From NCBI GenBank assembly GCA_001662425.1, contig BDDC01002366.1:1-13602 (forward strand): a DNA stretch of 13,602 nt, written 5' to 3'. Positions within the stretch are counted from its first letter, which is position 1, and the number at the start of each line of letters is the position of its first letter. The notes under the pieces were generated by a model. It saw nothing but the letters and a program-made list of their open reading frames with translations, was not told the DNA's origin and did no database searches. Shown here one piece after another: positions 9,501 through 13,602 of the stretch. This DNA comes from Chlamydomonas sphaeroides. Lineage: Eukaryota > Chlorophyta > Chlorophyceae > Chlamydomonadales > Chlamydomonadaceae. The translations under genes were made by a program, and so were the position numbers.

Positions 9501-12500
9501 CCACCGCACTGGAAACTGCCACACCTGTAGGTAGCTACTGTCGACAAATGTTTGACAACGACACTCTTCCCATGCATACACACTAACACTGGAACACACT
9601 GACTTACAATCTTATAACCCAGTACACACGGCCAGGTGCCTCACAATAGGGTGTGACTCACAAAAGGGGAGGCCACCTGTACATACTTATGAGGCATGCA
9701 AGGCACAGGTCACACACCTGGATGTAGCTGCCCGCGATCATGCGCAGGATGGCGCTCTCGGCCCGGCAGCCTGCGCGGTGTTGGGGTAGGGTGCACCGGG
9801 CGGGCGCACCAGAGATGACGCGAGCGCGGGTCGTGTGTTCAACTTTATAGGGCCGAAATAGCTAGAGTACCCGCACGCGGCACGCCCCGTGGGTTGGTGA
9901 CGCGCTGGTCGTGCGTAGGAAGAAAGTTGGGATGCGTTTAGATGCACCCGTACGGGAAGCAAAGCCCAGCCCGTTCGTGTGTGCGATGGACAGAGTACGG
10001 GGCCACAGAGCGGCCTCGGACAGATTGGCGTGCTTGCCCCCGCAACAGTGGCTTCAGCGCGGCTGGCAGCAGACGGGACTGATCGCGGGCAGATCTGCTG
10101 CTATCCAAAGCCTTGGGCAAGCATCATTGCGCGAGCGGACTGCCCGCGCGCCCCACTATGGCTCACCGCATTCGTACACTGACACGCACCCGGCAACCCC
10201 CGGCCATCCGCCAGCCTCACGCACCCGGCACCCAGGCACACACGCCCACGAGGCCGTCGGGGCCGCCGTGGTAGCGCTCGCCCAGCTCCGCGAGCTGCTC
10301 CCACGTCTGGGGCACCGCCAGGCCGTCGCGCGCAAAGATACCCCTGATGGAGTGGAGACGGGCACAGTTGGAGATCCCGACGTGGACCAGGGGCATCAGC
10401 CGGTCAGCATGACGAGGACAGCCAGCATGCCAGCAAAAGCGGAACGAGAACGGCAGTGGCATGTGCGGCGTACGGCATGTACGGCATGTACGGCATGTAT
10501 GGGATGTGCGGCACGCGCGGGCTGACATGCCGGGCCAACACCCACATGTGATAGAACACAAGGAACGGCAGCGGCATCAGCGGCAGCGCGACAATGCTGC
10601 CGTCGTACGTGACGGACGCGGCGCGGAAGGACGGGTCGATGCCACCCCTGCGTGCAGGGGCCATGGCCATGTGGGACCAGCAGTAGCTAGTCGGTTGGCC
10701 GTTGCCGACCTCTTGGCCTATCTAGAGCCTGTCATACACGCACGATGCACCTGTCCCGCGCTCGGTCCCCGGGCACCATCACGCTCAGGCCGGGCTGCAT
10801 GCACCACTTACAAGTCTATGATATTGAGTATGCATGAGGTTTGGGCAGGATCTTTGTTTTCGTCGCACCAGTCCAGCACCCGATTCCTGGGCACCAGCAT
10901 GCTCAGGTCCGGCTAGCTGCATGAGCGTGTCATACTCACATCCACCCTGGCCAAGATTTCTACTGTGATCTTCAGTATCAGCCCACGCACGCACCCGTCC
11001 AGCACCCGGTCCACCAGCTTGCTCATGTCCGGCTTGGCAACCCTTTCTATGAATTTATTACACTATGTATAACATATTTCATGCATTGTAAAGCTCGTTC
11101 AGTCGACGCACGCACCAGTCCAGCACCCGGTCCACCGCCACCAGCTTGCTGAGGTCCAGGAGCTTGCCCGGCACCTGCCGGGGCAACGGGCCAGGGGCCG
11201 GGAGGGGATGGGCGCCAGGGGCCGGGAGGGGGTGGGCGCCAGGGCGTGAGCACCACCGCCCCGACCGGCGGCTTAAACGCCGAGCAGTCCACAGGTCCAG
11301 GGTCTTGCCGGGCACCTGGTCGTCGCATTGGGGCCGAGATTGCGAACGGTATGTGGGGCGGGCTGCAGGGGACTTTTGTGCACGAGCGCGCCCCGGGGGC
11401 CACCGCTGCCCTGTGGGCTTGTAGGCCTGCCCTTCGCATGGCCGCTGCCTCCGGCCCCAGCCGCCAATGCAACTGGGTCGGGGGCGGCGCGCCCTCACCA
11501 CGGCGCCGCAACCCGGGGACGGTGGACCTGAGGCGCGGTGTGTCCGGCAGCTGAACGGCGCCCCCTGCAGCCCTGACTCGGGTTGCGGCCCGCCCAGTCG
11601 CTTGAGTAGTCTGTCGAGTGGAGTCGTCGACGTATCGATAGCAGCCACTACACGAATCGAGGGCTGGCGTCCAGCGGCTCCCCCTGCAGCCCTCACCCGC
11701 TCGGGTTGTGGCCCGCTTGCAAAAACACAGCCATCGAGCCCCGCATGCACGCATGCGCGGGCTGTCCGCAGCCTCCGCAGCTGCACGCTCTGCTCCGTCC
11801 TGCGGCCTGCCTCGCCAGCGCACGCCAGCAGAGCCCGGCCTCGCCCCGGCGGCACAGCCCGGCGCACGCTTGCGTAACACGTACCGGTATGCCCCGGCCG
11901 CAACGGCCCCATAGCGCCGTAGCTACGGCACCCTGGGGCCCATCGCCCAGGGCTGCCCGCAGCCAGTGGCGGCCAAAGCCCTATCACTTTGAAACCCTCG
12001 GGCATGACTCAGGCATCATGGGCGCCGTCGGTCCCACGTACCACGGCCGCGTCGCCCAAGGCGCTGGGCGAAACAACGATGGCGTCGTAGCCTCGGTCCG
12101 CGGTGGGCGGCAGCGGGTCGGCCAGCAGCCGCGGCCGCGTCGCCGAAAACGTCGTCTGTGTACGGGTATGGCACGGTACGGCATGGTACGGCAACGTCGC
12201 AGCAGCCGTACAGGAAGACCCTAGCGGTGCACCGCGAGCACGCGGGGCACTTGGGGCGGCGGCTGGGCAGGCAGCTGCATGCAAGCGGAAGCCGGCGCAC
12301 GCAACGGCACCGAATGGCACCCAACGTACAAACGCCTGGATGTCGTAGGCGATGGGGATGCCGGTCTGCGCGGTGAAGGTGGTGTTGGCTAGCTGCCGCA
12401 GCGACGACAGCGCGCCCTCCGGCGCCACGATGCGGAGCGGCTGCGGGCAGGGCCAGGGAGGTAGGGAGGGAAGGAGGGGCAGAGGAGCAGGTCAAGCAGC

Positions 12501-13556
12501 GCGGGTCCGTGTTAAAGCATGCACGGCATTTGACCACTCCGGCTGTGGGGAGCGCAGCCGGCGCGTGGGCCCACAATGAGTAGTATCCGTGCAGGGAAAA
12601 AGGAGGGGCAGCGGAGCAGCCTTGATTGCAAAACTTGGGGCCAAGGCTGGGCCCCTACCTTCGCACACCCAGTATGTAAAACGGGACAGCGGGGGGAGGA
12701 GGAGGCAGGCGGTCAGAGGCGGCAGCGGAGAAAGCGAGGGATGGACGGCGCGCGGGATGAGGAACGGAGCAGCGCAGCGAGCCACGGCGAGCCATGAGGC
12801 GGCGAGGGAGTTGGAAGGCAGGGTGCAAGCAAGCGGTCAAGCATGCGTCCTGCGGCGTTGCGTTGTCCCTGCATCAACTACGGCCACCCGCTGACTGCAG
12901 CCTGCGTGCGTGCGGGCGTCGACTCGCTCTTGCGCGACTGCCGCCGCGTGTGCTATGGAAGTGGGCGTGGAAATGGTGGCCTATCTGCCAAACCACCTCT
13001 GGCTGCACCCCTGGTGCCCTCTCCGACCTGCCTCCCAGCAAGCGCGTACCCGGAGCTCAGTGACGCTGCTGCCCGCGGCCCCGCCGCCGCAGAAGAAGAG
13101 CATGGAGGCAGTTGCCAGCCGGGGGGTGAGGTCCAGGGGCGACTGGGTGCTTGGCACACACCTGCGTGGGCCGGGGCCATGCGCAGGGGACGGGTACCAG
13201 AGTTCGCCGACAGGGCGCGCGTGCGGCATTTGAGTAGCGACGGATTGCGGCATCCGAGCTGGGTTTTTTGGTTACACCGACGAGTGGTCGTGTGGCCACG
13301 TCATGCAGGCAGGTCGCGGCGATGTGATGTTTAAACACAAGAGCATGGCACACGGCGCCGGGCTGAGCGCTGTTTTGCCAAGCAATATCGATGACCGGCG
13401 GTCGGGAACTTGCAGCACTTACGCCTGCAGCAGTCGCAGCGCATAGTTCTGCTTCCGTAGGCAGAGAGCATCAATGTCCTGTCCATGCGAGCCCTGGCTT
13501 GTTGTAAGCGACAGTAGCGCGAGCCACAGCAGACGGAGGTATGAGCGGCTGCCCAT
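483..13556 (-). CDS. Receptor-type nucleotide cyclase: signal peptide, solute-binding ectodomain, one TM helix, tandem cyclase domains (23 exons, spliced)
   Basis: Spliced gene. Exons: 13556-13423, 13161-13050, 12440-12330, 12155-12042, 11174-11116, 10647-10546, 10343-10225, 9770-9718, 9258-9172, 8974-8828, 8716-8564, 8295-8203, 7877-7801, 7403-7221, 7010-6864, 6643-6376, 6025-5963, 5594-5532, 5039-4971, 4812-4709, 4544-1677, 1187-848, 557-483. Together they give 1,846 codons plus TGA with all splice phases consistent. What I see: a signal peptide at 1-22; SBP-like motifs at 83-560; a hydrophobic helix at about 599-622 followed by R624-630; cyclase motifs TALVVTD (D653), GDSFILAF (D697) and LRVRMG (about 1359-1364); a second, degenerate cyclase unit at about 1510-1846. 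Family knowledge: class III cyclases make cAMP or cGMP from ATP or GTP using two metal-binding Asp residues. Inference: a plasma-membrane receptor with an outside ligand-binding domain. Possible N-glycosylation sites are N101, N513 and N527. Nucleotide specificity and activity are uncertain because the canonical Asn/Arg pair is not visible. Least certain are the exon 9/10 junction, the exon 21 acceptor and the 3' end. Confidence 0.87.
848..1187 (-). CDS. Exon 22: second cyclase-like domain, middle part
   Basis: This exon encodes residues 1709-1822. After a linker (RMSADGNIIIGTLSPMEVLL) it reads GSVLVLRAALAHGEVAGELP and SLACLVTYRGRAWAQAKQAL. These align with LRVRMGVACG... and ...RMHYSGQLPRLAKAV of the first domain. 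The catalytic Asn/Arg positions are Ala/Gln. The acceptor is ATCCCTCAG|G in phase 2 and the donor GTGCGT in phase 0. Without splicing, the frame would instead end at TGA 775-773. Confidence 0.8.
1188..1676 (-). other. Intron 21 (489 nt)
   Basis: It lies between the two parts of the second cyclase-like domain. The exon 21 frame stays open into it to a TGA at 1507-1505, so intron retention would give a different C-terminus of about 57 residues. It contains the 25-bp motif shared with intron 7. I see no other coding stretch. Confidence 0.55.
1602..1626. repeat. 25-bp motif shared with 9833-9857
   Basis: The motif gtgtgttcaa-n-ttt-n-tagggccgaa occurs here and at 9833-9857 in intron 7, with only two mismatches and in the same orientation. 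The flanks differ. It could be the end of a degraded mobile element or a dispersed repeat; no open transposase or terminal inverted repeats are visible. Confidence 0.7.
1677..4544 (-). CDS. Exon 21: giant exon with cyclase insert, second half of CHD1 and start of CHD2
   Basis: This exon encodes residues 753-1708. Residues 753 to about 1350 are a Ser/Gly/Ala/Pro-rich, probably disordered insert with poly-Ala runs and no known motif. Then RVVVFSGLRVRMGVACGL (about 1353-1370), ASGRMHYSGQLPRLAKAVAD and AAHGGQVLMSDSAYAALL complete the first cyclase domain. The canonical 'N..aR' reads R..(lak)A, so the usual ribose-positioning Asn and transition-state Arg are absent by my alignment. A second cyclase-like unit begins at about 1510 (VVGAVTVVRLTVDRPVDALA) and includes SWTVLFPAGPLAAIAWLQSF (about 1681-1700), without the two metal Asps. 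The acceptor is uncertain: CTCGCAG (4544, chosen) and alternatives at 4589 and 4523 are all in frame. The donor is GTGGGT in phase 2. Confidence 0.88.
4709..4812 (-). CDS. Exon 20: cyclase domain, 'LLAAPWPHELL' segment
   Basis: This exon encodes residues 719-752 plus AG: ALLAAPWPHELLRLQLPGAG, then LPWDSAASRVELLH. 'Q.aLL..pWP.eLL' follows the GD strand in algal cyclases. The acceptor is CTGCCAG. The donor is GTGGGG in phase 2. The cyclase fold is interrupted after this point by the insert in exon 21. Confidence 0.87.
4971..5039 (-). CDS. Exon 19: cyclase domain, 'EGDSFILAF' motif
   Basis: This exon encodes residues 696-718: GDSFILAFKSPHQALAFCLA then AQQ. D697 is the second metal ligand. 'EGDSF...F..p..al.f....Q' is textbook class III. 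The acceptor is CCGCCCCAG and the donor GTGAGG, both in phase 0. Confidence 0.93.
5311..5389. repeat. 29-bp minisatellite in intron 18
   Basis: A C-rich unit (gaccccagaccccgacccya followed by gaccctgcc) is repeated about 2.7 times: 5311-5339, 5340-5368 and part of a third. It lies in the 492-nt intron 18. On the gene strand it is a G-rich tract with runs of GGGG. Confidence 0.85.
5397..5545 (-). repeat. Duplicated exon 18 end and donor (5397-5428 and 5514-5545)
   Basis: About 30 bases spanning the last codons of exon 18 and its GTGGGT donor recur at an offset of 117 bp inside intron 18. 117 is 39 codons, and the frame between the two donors has no stop, reading ...SATEVGFVGG...SATEVGFVGG.... 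Use of the inner donor would extend exon 18 to 180 nt without changing phase. Confidence 0.85.
5532..5594 (-). CDS. Exon 18: cyclase domain, 'HDGYESATE' strand
   Basis: This exon encodes residues 675-695: LHHATVRQVLLEHDGYESAT then E. It matches 'H...lr.ll..h.GyE..t.GD' of class III cyclases. The purine-selecting Lys common in adenylate cyclases is Ala here (A693), as far as I can align it. The acceptor is very strong (CCTCCCACGCAG) and the donor is GTGGGT. The donor region is duplicated 117 bp away. Confidence 0.92.
5595..5962 (-). other. Intron 17 (368 nt)
   Basis: Its donor side is CA-rich on the plus strand, with short acacac-like runs around 5898-5945. I see no coding segment. Confidence 0.55.
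5963..6025 (-). CDS. Exon 17: cyclase domain, 'IQDSTALWE' motif
   Basis: This exon encodes residues 654-674: IQDSTALWEAHPAEVMDAAL then H. With the preceding TD it forms the class III signature 'v.f.DI..ST.lwe..p..m..al..h'. It has 21 codons, phase 0 at both ends, acceptor CGCCGCAG and donor GTGAGG. Confidence 0.92.
6026..6375 (-). other. Intron 16 (350 nt)
   Basis: This intron splits the cyclase motif 'VTD/IQDST' exactly after the metal-binding Asp. I see nothing else in it. Confidence 0.6.
6376..6643 (-). CDS. Exon 16: transmembrane helix and start of cyclase domain
   Basis: This exon encodes residues 564-653. A Ser/Pro/Gly-rich stalk (about 565-597) leads to a hydrophobic stretch rich in Ala and Leu (599-622), then R624-630, a strong stop-transfer signal that puts the C-terminal side in the cytosol. 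The exon ends with PSTALVVTD, the first cyclase strand with metal ligand D653. The acceptor GCCGCCAG|G is in phase 2 and the donor GTGAGC in phase 0. Confidence 0.9.
6864..7010 (-). CDS. Exon 15: end of ectodomain, juxtamembrane helix
   Basis: This exon encodes residues 515-563 plus AG: AALLRAGLVATNLSEPTEAA, then VARAMAELGAAMTRIAAAEG. It is Ala-rich and predicted helical, leading towards the membrane. N527-L-S is a sequon. The acceptor is the weak GCCAAAG|G; it is the only nearby AG that matches phase 2. The donor is GTGCGG. Confidence 0.75.
7104..7119. repeat. Perfect 16-bp palindrome in intron 14
   Basis: CATGCCGTACGGCATG is its own reverse complement. A second inverted pair (CGGCATG ... 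CATGCCG) overlaps it from about 7089. The right arm is the TACGGCATG 9-mer found in introns 3 and 6. Its function is unknown. Confidence 0.8.
7221..7403 (-). CDS. Exon 14: C-terminal lobe of the solute-binding domain
   Basis: This exon encodes residues 454-514 plus AC. VGGPVKLMTRADLLVPPKSV, then KGYDAGDVARFLDVYGKIGA and SHNTQVELKTRFSSNV. The 'p.r.s.l.......gyd..d...fl......' order fits the end of the second SBP lobe. It completes codon 454, and N513-V-T is a glycosylation sequon. The acceptor TGGTGCAG lacks a good pyrimidine tract. The donor is GTGAGC in phase 2. Confidence 0.83.
7404..7800 (-). other. Intron 13 (397 nt)
   Basis: I see no coding segment here that fits in phase with its neighbours, and no repeat. 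Confidence 0.55.
7801..7877 (-). CDS. Exon 13: solute-binding domain helix 'YALFAQLLS'
   Basis: This exon encodes residues 429-453 plus GC: TYALFAQLLSPKVLGGEGLL then MLDNG. The acceptor is strong (TTCTCCCCAG). Two overlapping donors exist, GTGCGT (phase 1) and GTGTGT four bases on (phase 2). Only the second keeps exon 14 in frame, so it is used. Confidence 0.8.
7878..8202 (-). other. Intron 12 (325 nt)
   Basis: I see nothing in this intron beyond its splice signals (GTGCGTG donor; pyrimidine-rich TTGTTCTCCCCAG acceptor). Confidence 0.55.
8203..8295 (-). CDS. Exon 12: solute-binding domain segment
   Basis: This exon encodes residues 398-428: GGQVVPVNRVPYVTNTIVLL, then NGLSPSTYQFL. It occupies the place where the '.g......s.k...A..f..fl' helix starts in family 1 proteins. 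A very good acceptor (ACCACCGCAG) and donor GTGCGT bound it, both in phase 0. The frame stays open past the donor for about 30 codons, so a longer form cannot be excluded. Confidence 0.82.
8564..8716 (-). CDS. Exon 11: solute-binding domain, 'GRLGMAPLPGST' loop
   Basis: This exon encodes residues 347-397: AANLKRTPMRGRLGMAPLPG, then STRVLDRASRRLVPC. 'G.lgvaplPG' is the conserved strand-loop after the Gly-Arg strand in maltose-type binding proteins. Four arginine-rich turns and two cysteines follow. The acceptor is ACGCCAG, the donor GTGGGT, and both ends are phase 0. Confidence 0.87.
8828..8974 (-). CDS. Exon 10: solute-binding domain, 'GRCLLSINEGGTFK' strand
   Basis: This exon encodes residues 298-346. 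CGPIPSWRQVLRRLRAVG leads to RDITQGRCLLSINEGGTFK, the family's 'f..Gr.am.i.w...f' strand. The donor is AAG|GTGCGG in phase 0. The 5' end is awkward. The strong acceptor CCGCAG (exon at 8982) would shift the frame from exon 9, while the weaker ACGAG (exon at 8974) preserves it and is used here. Confidence 0.78.
9054..9088. repeat. Short tandem repeat in intron 9
   Basis: CAGCTATCCGGC occurs twice in tandem followed by a shortened third unit (CCTATCCGGCC). It lies between exons 9 and 10, in the intron whose acceptor is ambiguous. Confidence 0.75.
9172..9258 (-). CDS. Exon 9: solute-binding domain, 'GPSQGMLWD' segment
   Basis: This exon encodes residues 269-297: TTGPSQGMLWDADTLELLVD followed by TPAMEAALR. 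It matches the segment of family 1 binding proteins where a Q/G-rich turn is followed by '.d.p.a.eAL'. The acceptor TGCCGCAG is strong. The donor GTGCGG is in phase 0. The exon end is less certain than its start. Confidence 0.82.
9259..9717 (-). other. Intron 8 (459 nt)
   Basis: The part around 9540-9700 is lower in GC than its surroundings and carries a TGTAA on the gene strand (9608-9604). I see no coding segment. The 3' end has a clean pyrimidine tract before the exon 9 acceptor. Confidence 0.55.
9718..9770 (-). CDS. Exon 8: small solute-binding domain exon
   Basis: This exon encodes residues 251-268: CRAESAILRMIAGSYIQ after a glycine completed across the junction. The pattern 'G-C......i....a.y.Q', leading into a TxGPSQG motif, fits the helix before the next SBP strand. 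The acceptor is CGCGCAG and the donor GTGTGT. It runs from phase 1 to phase 0. Confidence 0.75.
9771..10224 (-). other. Intron 7 (454 nt)
   Basis: I see no coding segment in this intron. It contains, at 9833-9857, a 25-bp motif shared with intron 21 (see the repeat entry). Otherwise it holds no structure I can name. Confidence 0.55.
10225..10343 (-). CDS. Exon 7: solute-binding domain, 'VPQTWEQL' helix
   Basis: This exon encodes residues 211-250 plus one base. GIFARDGLAVPQTWEQLAEL matches 'lf.k.Gl..P.TWdEl' of family 1 binding proteins, followed by GERYHGGPDGLVGVCAWVP. The acceptor is ATCAG|G. The donor GTGCGT in phase 1 is preferred over GTGAGG four bases later because only it keeps exon 8 in frame. 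Confidence 0.86.
10471..10506. repeat. TACGGCATG tandem repeat in intron 6
   Basis: Three exact copies of the 9-bp unit TACGGCATG (10471-10497) are followed by a degenerate fourth. They lie about 50-75 nt downstream of the exon 6 donor. The same 9-mer occurs in introns 3 and 14 of this gene. Confidence 0.85.
10546..10647 (-). CDS. Exon 6: solute-binding domain, 'YDGSIVALPL' core
   Basis: This exon encodes the end of codon 177 to residue 210 plus AT. GGIDPSFRAASVTYDGSIVA then LPLMPLPFLVFYH is the most diagnostic SBP motif here: 'Y-[DN]-G-k-i-y-a-L-P....l.l.Y.r'. The acceptor is CACGCAG|G and the donor GTGGGT, phase 2 at both ends. It confirms the frame chosen for exon 5. Confidence 0.9.
10648..11115 (-). 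other. Intron 5 (468 nt)
   Basis: Apart from exon 5 copies 3-5, this intron contains an AT-rich patch at about 11042-11095, unusual in this GC-rich gene. Within the patch, on the gene strand, lies TGTAATAAA (11062-11054). It combines the green-algal TGTAA signal with AATAAA and falls shortly after the stop codon reached by reading through exon 5 (TGA at 11081-11079). Another TGTAA is at 10812-10808. Confidence 0.6.
11116..11174 (-). CDS. Exon 5: solute-binding domain hinge segment
   Basis: This exon encodes residues 158-176 plus two bases of W177: VPGKLLDLSKLVAVDRVLD. 'LLDLS.LV..D..LDW' is the usual segment between the first lobe strands and the Y-D-G motif of the next exon. The acceptor is CCGGCAG and the donor GTGCGT. 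It runs from phase 0 to phase 2, and TG joins the G of exon 6 to make Trp. Degenerate copies lie on both sides. Confidence 0.85.
11175..12041 (-). other. Intron 4 (867 nt) with internal duplications
   Basis: This is the longest intron in the model. I see no coding exon in it that matches the phase. It holds a partial copy of exon 5 near 11292-11315, a pair of similar stretches at 11562-11593 and 11681-11716 (offset about 119-123), and a two-unit tandem repeat close to the exon 5 acceptor. Confidence 0.6.
11194..11241. repeat. Two-copy tandem repeat of about 24 bp in intron 4
   Basis: A GC-rich unit, ccaggggccgggagggg then (a/g)tgggcgc, occurs twice in tandem. On the gene strand it forms the pyrimidine-rich tract just upstream of the exon 5 acceptor, so it may affect splice-site strength. 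Confidence 0.7.
12042..12155 (-). CDS. Exon 4: solute-binding domain, 'YDAIVVSPSALGD' strand
   Basis: This exon encodes residues 120-157. RGYDAIVVSPSALGDAAV matches the 'YDVV..s..wlgdl' strand-turn that follows the first helices in family 1 binding proteins. The acceptor is ACACAG, the donor GTACGT, and both ends are phase 0. The first 15 residues are low in recognisable signal. Confidence 0.82.
12330..12440 (-). CDS. Exon 3: first strand and helix of the solute-binding domain
   Basis: This exon encodes residues 83-119. PLRIVAPEG followed by LRQLANTTFTAQTGIPIAYD is the usual opening of family 1 extracellular solute-binding proteins: a strand, a helix, then an F-x-x-x-T-G-I-x-I-x-Y-D strand. 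A long pyrimidine tract (12443-12480, minus strand) precedes the CAG acceptor. The donor is GTACGT and both ends are phase 0. N101-T-T is a glycosylation sequon. Confidence 0.88.
12441..13049 (-). other. Intron 2 (609 nt)
   Basis: Its 3' third on the gene strand is strikingly pyrimidine-rich. Several AG-bounded open stretches exist (for example around 12661-12785), but none is needed to keep phase between exons 2 and 3 and none resembles a known domain. An extra exon of length divisible by three cannot be excluded. Confidence 0.5.
13050..13161 (-). CDS. Exon 2: N-terminal linker before the binding domain
   Basis: This exon encodes residues 45-82, including CVPSTQSPLDLTPRLATAS and LFFCGGGAAGSSVTELR. 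The acceptor ends in CACGCAG and the donor is GTACGC. It enters in phase 2 and leaves in phase 0, which is exactly what exons 1 and 3 require. Its cysteines could pair with C32 of exon 1. I do not recognise a domain here. The assignment rests on splice signals and phase. Confidence 0.65.
13423..13556 (-). CDS. Exon 1: start codon and signal peptide
   Basis: This exon encodes residues 1-44 plus two bases of codon 45. The start MGSRSYLRLLWLALLSL is a classic secretory signal: a basic n-region (R4, R8), then a Leu/Trp/Ala core. Cleavage near TSQG (about residue 22) is plausible. The mature part begins with a polar segment, DIDALCLRKQNYALRLLQ. The donor is GTAAGT, the best-consensus donor in the gene, in phase 2. 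This signal peptide fixes the start of the gene. Confidence 0.85.
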
Positions 13557-13602
13557 CGGTCGCTTTTCGTGCGCGTGGGCAGGTGGATTATGGCCCACAT
13601 TT
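13557..13602 (-). promoter_or_regulatory. 5' flank / probable 5' UTR
   Basis: Only 46 nt upstream of the chosen ATG lie inside the window, so the promoter is not visible. The ATG is followed by G (+4), but -3 is C, so the start context is only fair. A second ATG at 13600-13598 on the same strand is out of frame with the main start and its frame runs across it. If transcription starts further right, it would act as an overlapping upstream ORF. Confidence 0.45.

Larger units (their letters stand above)
10751..11315 (-). repeat. Array of exon 5 and its degenerate copies
   Basis: Four stretches besides exon 5 resemble it on the gene strand. Copy 1 starts at 11315 (CAG then VPGKTLDL, then diverges). 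Copy 3 is 11032-10995 (PDMSKLVDRVLD, six bases shorter). Copy 4 is 10912-10869 (PDLSMLVPRNRVLD). Copy 5 is 10794-10751 (PGLSVMVPGDRARD). The core GAC/GGC codons sit at 11297, 11156, 11029, 10909 and 10791, so spacing is 118-141 bp. Copies 3-5 each follow an AG in phase 0 and end at a GT in phase 2, the same phases as exon 5, but lack its first five codons. The donor is GTGCGT in copy 3, GTGCGA in copy 4 and GTGCAT in copy 5. They may be decayed duplicates or alternative exons. Confidence 0.8.

Noticed and set aside
12492..12785. Extra minus-strand exon with a hydrophobic Pro/Leu stretch
   Set aside because: It reads mainly from a pyrimidine-rich intron tract. It is not needed for phase, and a signal peptide is already present in exon 1.
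12843..13334. Plus-strand coding region with splice-like signals near 13040-13124
   Set aside because: The minus-strand exon 2 covers the same stretch and fits the phases of exons 1 and 3. The plus frames show no domain and no start or end that makes a gene.

Overview
The window looks like nuclear DNA of a volvocine/chlamydomonadalean green alga. It is very GC-rich. Introns are numerous and mostly 110-870 nt, with donors such as GTGCGT, GTGAGG, GTGGGT and GTACGT and acceptors mostly of the form CAG. Coding runs are rich in Ala/Gly, and the family present (membrane nucleotide cyclases with long low-complexity inserts) is strongly expanded in these algae. No bacterial gene structure, RNA gene, intact transposon or CRISPR is visible.

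Almost the whole window is one minus-strand gene, read from right to left. I could reconstruct 23 exons from ATG 13556 to TGA 483. They join in a single open frame of 5,541 nt (1,846 residues), and every neighbouring pair of splice phases agrees. The predicted protein has, in order: a signal peptide (exon 1); an ectodomain like a bacterial ABC-transporter solute-binding protein (SBP) of the extracellular family 1/8 type (about residues 83-560, exons 3-15); one membrane helix followed by seven arginines (exon 16); a class III nucleotide cyclase domain (CHD) whose first half is spread over mini-exons 16-20 and whose second half lies about 600 residues later in the 2.9-kb exon 21; and a second, degenerate cyclase-like domain in exons 21-23. 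It reads as a cell-surface receptor: the ectodomain would bind a small molecule outside and signal to the cyclase module inside.

Region by region: 1-482 is 3' flank with an ATCCC repeat at the left edge; 483-1187 holds exons 22-23; 1677-4544 is the giant exon 21; 4709-6643 holds the first half of the cyclase and the membrane exon; 6864-12440 holds the SBP-domain exons; 13050-13556 holds the N-terminal exons; and 13557-13602 is the start of the 5' flank.

The most unusual parts are a tandem set of degenerate copies of exon 5 (10751-11315), a duplicated exon-18 donor site that would add exactly 39 codons in frame, and loss of canonical catalytic residues in both cyclase domains. All assignments come from reading the translations and motifs by eye; no database search was possible.
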